Shown: piece by piece, positions 44,202 to 54,349 of the stretch
Numbering within the stretch: position 1 is the first letter of the stretch
How the letters are laid out: each line of letters opens with the position of its first letter
From: JAENVT01 sp963773085
GTDB taxonomy: Bacteria; Actinomycetota; Acidimicrobiia; Acidimicrobiales; Ilumatobacteraceae
Reading direction: 5' to 3'
Assembly: GCA_963773085.1 (NCBI GenBank)
Contig: CAVYZS010000011.1
Location: 186,001-250,000, forward strand
DNA: 64,000 nt
Made by a program: the position numbers and the translations under genes
The notes under the pieces: model-generated
What the model saw: the letters and a program-made list of their open reading frames with translations, nothing else
The model's database searches: none
Told to the model about the DNA's origin: nothing

Positions 44202-46569
44202 GTCGGGTACCGCCCCGGTGGCAGCCACCAACCCCGACGATGTCCTGGTCACGATCAACGGGCGTGAAGTCGTGGCGAAGAAGGGCGATCTGGTCATCGC
44301 CGCCGCCCAACGTGTCGGTGATTACATCCCCAGGTTCTGCTACCACGAGCGAATGAGTTCGGTCGGAATGTGCCGAATGTGTCTGGTCGACATCGACACC
44401 GGGCGCGGTCCGGCTCTGCAGCCGTCGTGCATGGTCACGGTCGCGCCCGGCATGGTGGTCAACACCCAGAGCGAGGCAGCACTGGCGGCCCAGGAAGGCA
44501 TCATCGAGTTGCTGCTCGCCAACCATCCGCTCGACTGCCCGGTCTGTGACAAGGGCGGCGAATGCCCTTTGCAGGATCAGGCGTTCAGCCACGGGCCGGG
44601 CGAAAGCCGATACATCGAGGAGAAGCGCCATTTCGAGAAGCCGATCCCGATCAGCGATCTGGTGCTGCTCGACCGTGAGCGTTGCATCCTGTGCGATCGC
44701 TGTACCCGATTTGCCGACGAGGTCGCCGGCGACGCCCTGATCCACTTCGCCAGTCGCGGCAACGACACGCAGATCACGACCTTTCCTGACGAACCGTTCG
44801 TCAGCTACTTCAGCGGCAACGCCGTGCAGATCTGCCCGGTCGGCGCCCTCACGGCCAAGCCCTACAGGTTCAAGGCCCGCCCGTGGGATCTCGAGCAGAC
44901 CGAGAGCACGTGCACCACCTGTGCAGTGGGTTGCCGCACCGTCGTGCAATCGAGTCACGACGAGTTGCTGCGGTACCAGGGTGTCGACAGCGATCCGGTC
45001 AACTGGGGTTGGCTCTGCGACCGGGGCCGGTTCAACTTCGAGGCGGTCAACAGTCCCGACCGGTTGGGGTCGCCGCTCGTCCGCGTCGGCGACGAGCTGC
45101 AACCGACGACGTGGAATGCGGCACTTGCCCGCGCCGCGGAACTGATCTCCGAAGCCAAGGCCGCCGGTGGCGCCGGTTCTATTGCCGTGCTCGGCGGTGC
45201 CCGTGGCTCCAACGAAGACGCTTACGCCTGGGCCCGTCTCGCCCACGACGTCATCGGTACACCGCACGTGTACCCGCAGATGGGCGACGGTGCGCAGATC
45301 AACCTGCTCGGTTTCGATCGGGCGACCATCGACGAGGCAGCCAACGCGGCGACGATCATCCTGATCGCTCCGGATCTCAAGGAAGAGCTGCCGGTTCTCT
45401 ACCTGCGGCTGCGCGATGCCGCCCAGAAGCGTCGGAGCCGCATCATCGAGTTCGTCCAGAAGCGCGGCGGCCTCACTCCAGATGCGTGGAAGACAATCGA
45501 ATATCAGGCAGGTGGTGTCACAGAGGCTGTTGCCGCGTGCAACGCCGACCCAGACATCGTCCGCCAGCTGGCCAAGGGAAACGTGGTGATCATTGCCGGC
45601 CGGGCCAACCTGGCCGAGCACCCGCGCGAGGTCGGCAACGGCGTGATCGCCGCCCTGGAATTGGCCCCGGGATCAAAGGTGCTGCCGGCGATGCGTCGTG
45701 GCAACATCGTCGGCGCCATCGAGATGGGGCTTGTCCCGGGCGAGGGCGGCATGACCGTGCTCGGCATTGCCGATGCTGCGGCATCGGGCAGGATCGAGTG
45801 CCTGGTACTGCTCGGGTGCGATCCGCTGGCCGATTTCCCCGACAGCGACCTCGCCCGGCGGATGATGGCCGGAGCCCCGCGGATCATCGCCATCGACACG
45901 TTTCTCACCAAGTCGAGCTCGCCTGCCGATGTGGTGCTTGCCGCGGCGGCCTACAGCGAGAAGAGCGGCACGACCACCAACATCGAGGGTCGGGTGACGA
46001 CGCTCTCCCAGAAGGTCACCCCGCGCGGCACCAGCCGTCCCGACTGGATGATTGCCGCCGAACTTGCCGAACTCCTCGGCGGCGACCTCGGCGTGTCGTC
46101 GGTCGACGAGCTCACCGAGGCGATCGCCGCCAACGTCTCCGGCTTCGACGGCGCGACCGTCGCCGCGTTGCGCAGCGCCCGCGATGGCATCGTCTGCACG
46201 GGCTCGCTGCCGCCGGCCACGGCACGACTCTCGAAAGTCGACGAGCGCATCAGCTATGACTACCGCCTCGTCGTCAGTCGCAAGCTGTACGACAACGCCG
46301 TCGGCACGGCCAAGTCGCCCTCGCTGGCGCACTTACCGATGGGCTCCGAGGTGCACATGCATCCGCTCGATGTGGAACGTGTCGGTTCGACCGACGGCGC
46401 CGACGTCAAGGTCACCAGCAGGCGGGCTTCGATGGTGTTCAAGATCGTCGCCGACGATGCGGTCGTTCGCGGCTCAGCGTGGGTTCCATTCAACCAACCG
46501 GGCCCCAGCATCGGTGAACTGATCGACTCGACCGAAGTTGTCACCGACGTGCGCGTGGAGACATTCTGA
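44188..46569 (+). CDS. nuoG: NADH-quinone oxidoreductase subunit G
   Basis: A 793-residue NuoG, the large iron-sulfur subunit of the peripheral arm. The N-terminal region binds a [2Fe-2S] cluster (CYHERMSSVGMCRMCLVD), then HPLDCPVCDKGGECPLQDQ with the His-ligated N5-type site, and CILCDRCTRF. A molybdopterin-oxidoreductase-like domain follows, beginning with the cysteine motif CTTCAVGCRTVV, which would hold the additional N7 cluster known in E. coli and Thermus. No molybdenum is expected. It overlaps nuoH by one base. Confidence 0.95.
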   Translation: MSTTESGTAPVAATNPDDVLVTINGREVVAKKGDLVIAAAQRVGDYIPRFCYHERMSSVGMCRMCLVDIDTGRGPALQPSCMVTVAPGMVVNTQSEAALAAQEGIIELLLANHPLDCPVCDKGGECPLQDQAFSHGPGESRYIEEKRHFEKPIPISDLVLLDRERCILCDRCTRFADEVAGDALIHFASRGNDTQITTFPDEPFVSYFSGNAVQICPVGALTAKPYRFKARPWDLEQTESTCTTCAVGCRTVVQSSHDELLRYQGVDSDPVNWGWLCDRGRFNFEAVNSPDRLGSPLVRVGDELQPTTWNAALARAAELISEAKAAGGAGSIAVLGGARGSNEDAYAWARLAHDVIGTPHVYPQMGDGAQINLLGFDRATIDEAANAATIILIAPDLKEELPVLYLRLRDAAQKRRSRIIEFVQKRGGLTPDAWKTIEYQAGGVTEAVAACNADPDIVRQLAKGNVVIIAGRANLAEHPREVGNGVIAALELAPGSKVLPAMRRGNIVGAIEMGLVPGEGGMTVLGIADAAASGRIECLVLLGCDPLADFPDSDLARRMMAGAPRIIAIDTFLTKSSSPADVVLAAAAYSEKSGTTTNIEGRVTTLSQKVTPRGTSRPDWMIAAELAELLGGDLGVSSVDELTEAIAANVSGFDGATVAALRSARDGIVCTGSLPPATARLSKVDERISYDYRLVVSRKLYDNAVGTAKSPSLAHLPMGSEVHMHPLDVERVGSTDGADVKVTSRRASMVFKIVADDAVVRGSAWVPFNQPGPSIGELIDSTEVVTDVRVETF

Positions 46570-47789
46570 TGTTGGCTCTCGACAATCTGCTCGACGATCT
46601 CACGACCGGCGCCGTGGCGATCGTGCTGATGAAGGTGATCGTCATCTTCGTTGTCGGTCTCGTCGCGACGATGTTGATGGTCTGGTTCGAACGCAAGGTG
46701 ATCGCCGGCATGCAGAACCGCATCGGACCGAACAAGGCCGGTCCGATCGGCATCCTGCAGACGCTCGCCGATGGCATCAAGCTGTTCTTCAAGGAAGATC
46801 TCATCCCCGACAAGAGCGATCGCTTCGTGTTCAAGCTGGCCCCGTACCTGGCCTTCGTGCCTGCGTTCTTGGTGTGGACCATCATTCCCCTCGGGGGCGA
46901 CTTCAGCGGTGGTAAGACGGGTGAGGTCGTGTGGTTCGACCACGTCACCAAGATGCAGTTGGCCGACCCGCCGATCGGTGTTCTTCTGTTGTTGGCGCTC
47001 AGCTCGATCGCGGTCTACGGCATCATGCTCGCCGGCTGGGCGAGCGGCTCCAAGTACCCGCTGCTCGGTTCGGTGCGTGCATCGGCCCAGATGGTCAGCT
47101 ACGAAGCCGCCCTCGGGCTCAGCATGGCCGCGGTCATCCTGGTTTCCGGCACACTCAGCACCAGCGGCATCGTCTTCAGCCAATCGACCCTCCGAACGTG
47201 GAACGTGGTCGCCACCGCGTTCGTGCCGTTCGTGATCTTCATGATCGCAGCGACCGCCGAGTTGAACCGGCCACCGTTCGACCTCGTCGAAGCCGAGCAG
47301 GAGTTGGTCGGCGGGTTCAACACGGAGTACTCCAGCATCCGGTTCGCGCTCTTCTTCCTCGCCGAATTCATGAACACCGTCACGATGAGCGCTGTGATCG
47401 TCACCTTGTTCTTCGGTGGTCCGCAGCCACTGAGGATCGCCGGCAACGAGAACATCCTGTCGTTCCTCGGCCCGCTCTCGGGAACGGCGTGGTTCCTCCT
47501 CAAGCTGCTCGTGTTCCTCTATGTCTACGTGTGGTTCCGAGCGACGTTGCCACGGTTGCGCTACGACCAGTTGATGAACCTCGGTTGGAAGGTGATGATC
47601 CCTGTGGCGCTCGGATGGTTCATGTTGTTGGCGCTCCTGCGCATCGGTGGAGATCAAGGCTGGACGAGGTTGCACAAGACGATGGCCGCCGTCATCGCCC
47701 TGGCCGTGCTGGCGGTCGCGGGTGGGCTTCTGAGCTGGGCTGCCAAGGTCAGTGCACGCAACCGCGAACGAGAGGGGGCGATGTTCTGA
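46569..47789 (+). CDS. nuoH: NADH-quinone oxidoreductase subunit H
   Basis: A 406-residue NuoH (ND1-like) membrane subunit that forms the quinone entry site at the junction of the arms. Signature segments are WFERKVIAGMQNRIGPNKAG, LQTLADGIKLFFKEDLIP and TAELNRPPFDLVEAEQELVG, with a C-terminal FRATLPRLRYDQLMNLGWKV. It has about eight spans. It overlaps both nuoG and nuoI by one base. Confidence 0.96.
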   Translation: MLALDNLLDDLTTGAVAIVLMKVIVIFVVGLVATMLMVWFERKVIAGMQNRIGPNKAGPIGILQTLADGIKLFFKEDLIPDKSDRFVFKLAPYLAFVPAFLVWTIIPLGGDFSGGKTGEVVWFDHVTKMQLADPPIGVLLLLALSSIAVYGIMLAGWASGSKYPLLGSVRASAQMVSYEAALGLSMAAVILVSGTLSTSGIVFSQSTLRTWNVVATAFVPFVIFMIAATAELNRPPFDLVEAEQELVGGFNTEYSSIRFALFFLAEFMNTVTMSAVIVTLFFGGPQPLRIAGNENILSFLGPLSGTAWFLLKLLVFLYVYVWFRATLPRLRYDQLMNLGWKVMIPVALGWFMLLALLRIGGDQGWTRLHKTMAAVIALAVLAVAGGLLSWAAKVSARNREREGAMF

Positions 47790-48424
47790 TGGGCTATCTC
47801 GAAGGGTTCCTGATCACCGCTAGGCAGCACCGGTTGTTCGGTGGTAAGCGGGTCACGACGTCGTATTCGGGTGGTCGGGTTGCCAAGAAGGGCAAGGACA
47901 CCCTGGGTCGCGACGAGAAGATCGACAAGCCCGAACGCATGCACGGACGTCATGTCCTCAACCGGTACGAAGACGGCATGGAGAAGTGCATCGGCTGCGA
48001 ACTGTGTGCCGGCGTGTGCCCGGCCAAGTGCATCCATGTGCGGGGGGCCGACAACGATCCGCAAGATCCAACCTCACCGGGCGAGCGCTACGGGTTCGTC
48101 TACGAGATCAACTACCTGCGTTGCATCCATTGCGACCTCTGCGTCGAGGCCTGCCCCACAGAGGCGATCACCGAGTCGAAGCTGTTCGAGTTCAGCTTCA
48201 CCAACCGTCGCGACGCGGTGTACACCAAGGACGAGTTGGTGGTCGACGACGAAGGCAAGCCGAAGCATCTGCCATGGGAGGACTGGCGACCGGGTGAGGA
48301 TCAGCACACCAGCGGGTGGATGCGGGCTACGTCGCCCGGCGGTGACGCCGATTTCGTCGGCCAGGTCGGTTGGAGCAGCGAACTCGGTTACGGAGTCCGC
48401 GACCCAGAGGAGAGCGCTCCCTGA
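47789..48424 (+). CDS. nuoI: NADH-quinone oxidoreductase subunit I
   Basis: A 211-residue NuoI with two [4Fe-4S] clusters (N6a/N6b): CIGCELCAGVCPAKCIHV and CIHCDLCVEACPTEAITE. The N-terminal stretch (YLEGFLITARQHRLFGGKRV) lies on the membrane beside NuoH. The C-terminal tail is extended and acidic. ATG 47789 overlaps the nuoH stop by one base; the stop overlaps nuoJ by one base. Confidence 0.96.
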   Translation: MGYLEGFLITARQHRLFGGKRVTTSYSGGRVAKKGKDTLGRDEKIDKPERMHGRHVLNRYEDGMEKCIGCELCAGVCPAKCIHVRGADNDPQDPTSPGERYGFVYEINYLRCIHCDLCVEACPTEAITESKLFEFSFTNRRDAVYTKDELVVDDEGKPKHLPWEDWRPGEDQHTSGWMRATSPGGDADFVGQVGWSSELGYGVRDPEESAP

Positions 48425-48987
48425 TGCAGTTGTTCGTCTTCATCTGTGCTGCCCTGATGATCCTGGCCGGAGCGGTCGGGGTGGTGACCCGGTCGCATCC
48501 GGTGCATGCCGCGCTCAGTCTGATCCTCACGTTGTTCGGGGTGGCGGTGATGTACGTATCGCAAGAAGCTCCGTTCCTGGCCGCGGTCCAGGTGATCGTC
48601 TACGCCGGGGCGATCGTGGTGCTGTTCCTGTTCGTCATCATGCTGCTCGGAGTCGACAAGGCCGAGGACCTGCAAATCGAGCCGTTCAAGTTGCAGCGCA
48701 AGGTTGCGGTCTTCGTGGGCGGTGGCGTGATCGGACTGATCGCCTTCGCGGCCATCTCGTCACGAGACAACATCGGTCTGGCCAAACCTCAGCAGAGCGA
48801 CGCCGTCACTGCCGTCGGTGCGCTGACAAACGCTCACGACAACAACATCCGCGCACTCGCCCGCGATCTGTTCAGCGATCACGTGCTCGCTTTCGAACTC
48901 ACGTCTGTCCTACTGGTGATCGCAGTCGTCGGCACCGTGCTGCTGGCCCGCCGGGCACCCAGGAGTAATCCGGAGTCGTCGACATGA
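48424..48987 (+). CDS. nuoJ: NADH-quinone oxidoreductase subunit J
   Basis: A 187-residue NuoJ (ND6-like) with five membrane spans, including HAALSLILTLFGVAVMYVSQ and the conserved QVIVYAGAIVVLFLFVIMLLG, whose glycine-rich bulge is part of the proton pathway. The final span is VLAFELTSVLLVIAVVGTVLL. ATG 48424 overlaps nuoI by one base; the 3' end overlaps nuoK by four bases. Confidence 0.94.
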   Translation: MQLFVFICAALMILAGAVGVVTRSHPVHAALSLILTLFGVAVMYVSQEAPFLAAVQVIVYAGAIVVLFLFVIMLLGVDKAEDLQIEPFKLQRKVAVFVGGGVIGLIAFAAISSRDNIGLAKPQQSDAVTAVGALTNAHDNNIRALARDLFSDHVLAFELTSVLLVIAVVGTVLLARRAPRSNPESST

Positions 48988-49301
48988 TCGCCGTCGCCGT
49001 CCCGACCACCACGTGGTATCTGGTGCTGGCCTCGGTGCTGTTCGGCATCGGCACCGTCGGTGTGTTGGTGCGTCGCAATCCGCTGGTCATGCTGATGTGC
49101 GTCGAACTGATGCTGAACGCGGTCAATCTGAGCTTCGTCGCCCTCGCCAACAAGCTCGACGACATCGGCGGGCAGACGACGGTGTTCTTCGTGATGGTCG
49201 TCGCCGCTGCCGAAGTCGTGGTCGGCCTCGGCATCATCGTCGCCATCTTGCGCCGCAAGCCCGACGCCACAGCCGACGACCTCGCGGAGATGAAGGGCTG
49301 A
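48984..49301 (+). CDS. nuoK: NADH-quinone oxidoreductase subunit K
   Basis: A 105-residue NuoK (ND4L-like) with three spans. The conserved membrane glutamates are visible in LVMLMCVELMLNAVNLSFV and VVAAAEVVVGLGIIVAILR. The length is typical. It overlaps nuoJ by four bases and is followed by nuoL after three bases. Confidence 0.95.
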   Translation: MIAVAVPTTTWYLVLASVLFGIGTVGVLVRRNPLVMLMCVELMLNAVNLSFVALANKLDDIGGQTTVFFVMVVAAAEVVVGLGIIVAILRRKPDATADDLAEMKG

Positions 49302-49304
49302 GCA

Positions 49305-51191
49305 ATGCTGGATCTCGTCTGGTTGATCCCTGCGTTACCGCTCGCCGGCTTCGTGATCATTCTGTTGTTCGGCCGTCGACTCGGTGACCCCAAGTCGGGT
49401 TGGCTGGCAACACTGATGTGTGGCGCTGCCTTCATCGTGAGCATCGGTGTATTCCTCGATCTGCTCTCCAGGTCGGCCGAGGAGCGCGAGCACATCGTCA
49501 AGCTGTACTCGTGGGTGCCGGTCGGCTCGTTGCGGGTCGACCTTGCCTTTCTGGCCGACCCGCTCAGCATCACGATGTGTCTCTTCGTCACAGGCATCGG
49601 CGCGCTCATCCACCTCTACGCCATCGGGTACATGCACGGCGACCCGCGGTTCTCCAAGTTCTTTCTGTACCTCAACCTGTTCGCCGTCAGCATGTTGGTG
49701 CTGGTGCTCGGTGAGAACATGCTGGTCACGTTCCTCGGCTGGGAGGGTGTGGGCACCTGCAGCTACCTCCTGATCGCCTTCTGGCACGAGCGGGAGAGCG
49801 CTGCGACCGCTGGCAAGAAGGCGTTCGTCACCAACCGGGTCGGCGACTGGGGCTTCATGATGGCGATGTTCTTCGCCTTCCAGGCCACCGGCACGCTCAG
49901 CTTCATCGGTGTCAATGCAGCTGCCCACACGATGGCCCAGACGACGGCGACGGCCATCGCGCTGTTTGCGTTCGTCGGTGCCTGTGGAAAGAGCGCTCAG
50001 TTGCCCCTCTACCTGTGGCTGCCCGACGCGATGGAGGGCCCGACACCCGTATCAGCTCTGATCCACGCCGCGACCATGGTCACCGCCGGTGTGTACCTGA
50101 TGTGCCGCATGAGCCCGATGCTCGATGCGGCATCGTCGTACGCGCCGAACATCATCGCCATCGTCGGCATCGCCACTGCGCTGTTCGCGGCAACCATCGC
50201 CGTCGCCCAGAACGACATCAAGAAGGTATTGGCATACTCGACCGTCAGTCAGCTCGGCTACATGTTCCTGGCCGTCGGATCAGGCGCCTACACGGCGGCG
50301 ATGTTCCACATGGTCACCCACGCCTGCTTCAAGGCGCTGCTGTTCCTCGGAGCGGGTTCAGTCATCCACGGCATGCATCACGAGCAAGACATGCGTCGAA
50401 TGGGCGCCCTGCGCAAGCTGATGCAGATCACGGCGGCGACGTTCATCGTCGGCTGGCTGGCCATTGCCGGCGTACCTCCGTTTGCCGGCTTCTGGAGTAA
50501 GGACGACATACTCCTGGCCGCCTACGACAAGAGCCCCGTGCTGTGGGTGCTCGGTCTGGTGACGGCGTTGCTGACCGCGTACTACATGACGCGCCAGGTG
50601 ATCATGGTGTTCTACGGCAAGGCCCGATGGCACGATGCGCACGAGGAACACGGTGCTCACGGCGACTTCCAGCCGCACGAGAGCCCGGCCATCATGCTCG
50701 TGCCGCTTGTCGTGCTGGCGGCCTTGTCGGTCTTCATCGGTTTGATCAACATGCCGATGTCGCACACGACCGAGAGGCTCACCACTTGGTTGGAGCCGGT
50801 GCTCGGTGTCCCGGAGAGCGAGACGGCGAAGCTGCCGCTGGCGTTGATTGCGACAGCGGTCGCACTCATCGGCATCGCGGTAGCGATCATGATCTACGCC
50901 AAGCACAAGGCCAAGCCGGTCGAGCCCGTCGTCCTTGCCGAGGGCTGGTACTACGACGCAACGGTCAGCCGCTTCATGGGTGGTCCGGGTCGAAAGGCCT
51001 TCGATGGAGTCGCCTGGTACGACGCTGCGATCATCGACGGGGCTGTCACCGGAGTCGGTCGGCTGGTGCGCGGCACCGCCCAACGGATCCGCACCGTGCA
51101 GAGCGGCAACGTTCGCAACTACGCCGCGGCGATCGGCGTCGGCGTGGTGCTGTTACTAGCCTGGATCATCCTCGTGCGGGGCAACCTGTGA
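49305..51191 (+). CDS. nuoL: NADH-quinone oxidoreductase subunit L
   Basis: A 628-residue NuoL, the distal antiporter-like proton-pumping subunit with the lateral C-terminal helix. Signature stretches are FLGWEGVGTCSYLLIAFWHE, LPLYLWLPDAMEGPTPVSAL and HAATMVTAGVYLMCRMSPM, followed by NDIKKVLAYSTVSQLGYMFL. The length is normal. The stop overlaps the GTG of nuoM. Confidence 0.96.
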   Translation: MLDLVWLIPALPLAGFVIILLFGRRLGDPKSGWLATLMCGAAFIVSIGVFLDLLSRSAEEREHIVKLYSWVPVGSLRVDLAFLADPLSITMCLFVTGIGALIHLYAIGYMHGDPRFSKFFLYLNLFAVSMLVLVLGENMLVTFLGWEGVGTCSYLLIAFWHERESAATAGKKAFVTNRVGDWGFMMAMFFAFQATGTLSFIGVNAAAHTMAQTTATAIALFAFVGACGKSAQLPLYLWLPDAMEGPTPVSALIHAATMVTAGVYLMCRMSPMLDAASSYAPNIIAIVGIATALFAATIAVAQNDIKKVLAYSTVSQLGYMFLAVGSGAYTAAMFHMVTHACFKALLFLGAGSVIHGMHHEQDMRRMGALRKLMQITAATFIVGWLAIAGVPPFAGFWSKDDILLAAYDKSPVLWVLGLVTALLTAYYMTRQVIMVFYGKARWHDAHEEHGAHGDFQPHESPAIMLVPLVVLAALSVFIGLINMPMSHTTERLTTWLEPVLGVPESETAKLPLALIATAVALIGIAVAIMIYAKHKAKPVEPVVLAEGWYYDATVSRFMGGPGRKAFDGVAWYDAAIIDGAVTGVGRLVRGTAQRIRTVQSGNVRNYAAAIGVGVVLLLAWIILVRGNL

Positions 51192-52702
51192 CCCCGTTCC
51201 CCATCCTCACCATGCTCGTTCTGGTGCCGGCAATCGGGTCGATCGTCGTTGCCGCGTTCTCCAATCGCCGTCCGGAATGGGTGAAGCTCATAGCGTTGTT
51301 GACCAGCGTGCTCACCTTGGGGTTGAGCATCTGGCTGGTCGCCGCCTTCGACAAGGCCGACCCCGACTTCCAGTTCGTGAGCCTGCACACCTGGATCAAG
51401 CCGTGGGGTATCTCGTGGCATCTCGGTGTCGACGGCATTTCTCTGTTCCTTCTCCTCCTCACCGGCGTGCTCTTCCCGCTCGTGATTGCCGGCGTCGATC
51501 CGCACCACGAACAGAAGCGGTACCTGTCCTGGATGCTGCTGTTGGAAGCCGGGTTGATGGGCAGCTTCATCAGCCTCGACCTCTTCTTGTTCTTCGTGTT
51601 CTTCGAGATCGTGCTGGTGCCGATGTACTTCCTCATCGCCGGGTGGGGCTACGAGGGCCGCGTCTACGCGGCGATGAAGTTCTTCCTCTTCACAATGGTC
51701 GGTTCGGCGTTCCTGCTCGTCGGCATCATTGCCACGGCGTTCCTCGCCAAGGGCAGCGGGCCGCTGACCTTCGACCTCATCGAATTGTCCAAGGCCGACT
51801 TCGCCACATCGACGGGTCGGTGGTTGTTCTTCGCGTTCGCCGTCGCGTTCGCCGTCAAGGTGCCGATCTTCCCACTGCACACCTGGCTTCCCGACGCACA
51901 CACGCAAGCGCCAACAGGTGGCTCGGTGATCCTCGCCGGAGTGATGCTGAAATTGGGCACGTACGGCCTGCTGCGCTTCGGCGTGTTCCTGTTTCCCGAG
52001 GCCGCACTGTGGAGTCGCAGTCTGTGGCTGACCCTCGGGGTCATCGGCATCACCTACGGCGCGATTGTGGCGACGATGCAGAAGGACCTGAAGCGTTTGG
52101 TGGCCTACTCGTCCGTGGCTCACCTCGGCTTCATCGTGCTCGGAATCTTCGCCATGACCAGCCAGTCGATCACCGGTGGCGTGATGCAGAACATCAACCA
52201 CGGGGTGTCGACCGGCGCCCTGTTCCTGCTGGTCGGCATGATCTACGAGCGCCGTCACACCCGCAACATCGCCGACCTGAAGGGTCTCCAGAAGGTCGCC
52301 CCGATCTTCGCGGCGGTGTTCATGTTGGTCATGCTGTCGTCGATCGGCGTGCCCGGCCTGAACGGATTCATCGGCGAGTACCTGGTACTGATCGGGTCGT
52401 TCCTCACAGCCAGGTGGTGGACGGTCGTGGCCGCGACCGGGGTCATCCTTGCCGCGTTGTACCTGCTATGGGCCTATCAACGAGTGTTCCATGGCGAGCC
52501 CGATGAGGCCAACAAGGGCTTCGGCGAGCTGAAGGCCCGTGAGGCCGCGGTGATGCTGCCGCTCATCGGCGTGATCGTGTTCACCGGCTTGTACCCCAAG
52601 CCGATGCTCGATCGCATCGAGCCGAGCGTGAAGAAGTTGATCGAACATGTCAGCGAGAAGACGTCGTACGTCGAGCCGCAACCGTCCGGGGTTGCGCCGT
52701 GA
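51188..52702 (+). CDS. nuoM: NADH-quinone oxidoreductase subunit M
   Basis: A 504-residue NuoM, the middle antiporter-like proton pump. It includes FFVFFEIVLVPMYFLIAGWG, PIFPLHTWLPDAHTQAPTGG, SVILAGVMLKLGTYGLLRFG and KDLKRLVAYSSVAHLGFIVL. GTG 51188 shares bases with the nuoL stop (GTGA). It overlaps nuoN by four bases. Confidence 0.96.
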   Translation: MTPFPILTMLVLVPAIGSIVVAAFSNRRPEWVKLIALLTSVLTLGLSIWLVAAFDKADPDFQFVSLHTWIKPWGISWHLGVDGISLFLLLLTGVLFPLVIAGVDPHHEQKRYLSWMLLLEAGLMGSFISLDLFLFFVFFEIVLVPMYFLIAGWGYEGRVYAAMKFFLFTMVGSAFLLVGIIATAFLAKGSGPLTFDLIELSKADFATSTGRWLFFAFAVAFAVKVPIFPLHTWLPDAHTQAPTGGSVILAGVMLKLGTYGLLRFGVFLFPEAALWSRSLWLTLGVIGITYGAIVATMQKDLKRLVAYSSVAHLGFIVLGIFAMTSQSITGGVMQNINHGVSTGALFLLVGMIYERRHTRNIADLKGLQKVAPIFAAVFMLVMLSSIGVPGLNGFIGEYLVLIGSFLTARWWTVVAATGVILAALYLLWAYQRVFHGEPDEANKGFGELKAREAAVMLPLIGVIVFTGLYPKPMLDRIEPSVKKLIEHVSEKTSYVEPQPSGVAP

Positions 52703-54219
52703 TCGCTGCTGACCCGACGCTGGTCGGACCCCCGATTGACTGGTTCGCGCTCAGCCCGATGCTGGTGCTGCTCGCTGCTGCCATGATCCTGCTCGTCGGT
52801 GGTGCGCTCGTCCCGCGCTGGCCACGCCATCTCTACGCGTTGTTCACGTCAGCGGCAGGCCTGGTGGCAATGATCCTGAGCTTCGTCCTGTGGGACGACA
52901 TCACCGATGGCGGTGCCACCATCCTGCTGGGCGGGGCACTGCGGTTCGACGCGTTCTCGATGTTCATCACCATCGCAATCTCTGCGTCCGTGATGTTGGT
53001 CGGCTTCGTCACGGACGACTATCTCCGCCACGAAGACCTCGACGGTCCCGAGGTCTACGCCCTGTATCTCCTCGCTGCGATCGGCGGCATCGTGATGGGC
53101 TCGGCAAACGATCTGATCGTGCTGTTCCTCGGCTTGGAGATTCTTTCGATCGCCATGTACGTCCTGGCCGCCAGCCATCGCAAGCGGATGGAGAGTCAAG
53201 AAAGCGGCATCAAGTACTTCGTGCTCGGAGGCTTCTCGTCGGCATTCTTCCTCTACGGAATCGCGATGGTCTACGGCATCGCGGGTAGCACCAACTACAC
53301 GAAGATCGTGTTCTCCTTCAACGCCAACATCCCGGCTGTTCGCCACGATGCCTTCATCCTCGCCGGCGTGGCGTTGCTGCTCGTCGGCCTCGGATTCAAG
53401 GTCACCGCAGTACCATTCCACTTCTGGGCTCCCGACGTGTACCAGGGCGCGCCGTCGCCTGTGACGTCGTTCATGGCCTCGGTCGGAAAGGTCGCGGCGT
53501 TCGCGGCCATGCTGCGCGTGTTGATCTATGCGCTCCCACATTGGCACGACGACTACCGACCGATCGTTTGGGTGCTAGCCGTGCTGACGGTGGTGGTCGG
53601 CTCGGTCATGGCTGTCGTGCAGAACAACGTCAAGCGAATGCTTGCCTTCTCGTCGATCAGTCACGCCGGTTTCATCCTGGTCGGTGTCGAGGCTGCGTCT
53701 CATCATCCGGGCCAACCCGACAGTGGCACCGGCGTATCTTCCGCTCTGCTGTACATGTTGCTCTACGCGGTGTTGGTGATCGGTACGTTCGCTGTTGTCA
53801 CCATGGTCGCGCGCACCGGCGACAACGCCACCGATCTCGGGTCGTTCCGCGGACTCGGTAATGCTCATCCGCTGATCTCGTTGGCCATGACGGTGCTGCT
53901 GCTGGCCCAGGCCGGCGTGCCGTTGACCTCTGGTTTCGTCGCCAAGTTCGGTGTGATCGAGGCCGCAGTCGAGGAGCGCAGCTACGCCATCGCCATCATC
54001 GCGATGGTGGCCGCGGTGATTGCTGCGTTCTTGTACCTGCGGATCATGATCTCGATGTGGGTCACCGAACCCGAATCTGGTGACGAACGCCGAGAACCCG
54101 TCCGAGTACCGGTGTGGACCGGTGTTGCACTGGCTCTCTCGGTCGGGTTCACGCTCGTCGTCGGCTTCTTCCCCGGTTGGCTGATCGACGCCACGAGGGC
54201 CGCCTTCCCCCCGAACTGA
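52699..54219 (+). CDS. nuoN: NADH-quinone oxidoreductase subunit N
   Basis: A 506-residue NuoN, the antiporter-like pump nearest the junction, with FLGLEILSIAMYVLAASHRK, FKVTAVPFHFWAPDVYQGAP, VQNNVKRMLAFSSISHAGFI and a late GVPLTSGFVAKFGVIEAAVE. It starts at GTG 52699 overlapping nuoM and ends the nuoA-N series. The first palindromic repeat pair begins 20 bases after the stop. Confidence 0.96.
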   Translation: MIAADPTLVGPPIDWFALSPMLVLLAAAMILLVGGALVPRWPRHLYALFTSAAGLVAMILSFVLWDDITDGGATILLGGALRFDAFSMFITIAISASVMLVGFVTDDYLRHEDLDGPEVYALYLLAAIGGIVMGSANDLIVLFLGLEILSIAMYVLAASHRKRMESQESGIKYFVLGGFSSAFFLYGIAMVYGIAGSTNYTKIVFSFNANIPAVRHDAFILAGVALLLVGLGFKVTAVPFHFWAPDVYQGAPSPVTSFMASVGKVAAFAAMLRVLIYALPHWHDDYRPIVWVLAVLTVVVGSVMAVVQNNVKRMLAFSSISHAGFILVGVEAASHHPGQPDSGTGVSSALLYMLLYAVLVIGTFAVVTMVARTGDNATDLGSFRGLGNAHPLISLAMTVLLLAQAGVPLTSGFVAKFGVIEAAVEERSYAIAIIAMVAAVIAAFLYLRIMISMWVTEPESGDERREPVRVPVWTGVALALSVGFTLVVGFFPGWLIDATRAAFPPN

Positions 54220-54238
54220 CCCACAGCCAGGCGGCTCT

Positions 54239-54330
54239 GGGCGCGATTCCAGCACTGGGACTTCCGGTGTTCGCGCCCATGAATCCTCATCGGGCGCGCT
54301 GTGAGTGCTGGCAGTTCTGGTTTCGCGCCC
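54239..54330. repeat. palindromic repeat pair, left copy
   Basis: Two units (54239-54278, 40 bases; 54292-54330, 39 bases), each opening GGGCGCG and closing CGCGCCC, are joined by the 13-base spacer ATGAATCCTCATC. The right copy at 55372-55462 has the same orientation, the same spacer and nearly the same sequence. It lies between nuoN and the AbiEi-like gene. Confidence 0.85.
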
Positions 54331-54349
54331 AGGCGGGGATGTACACGCT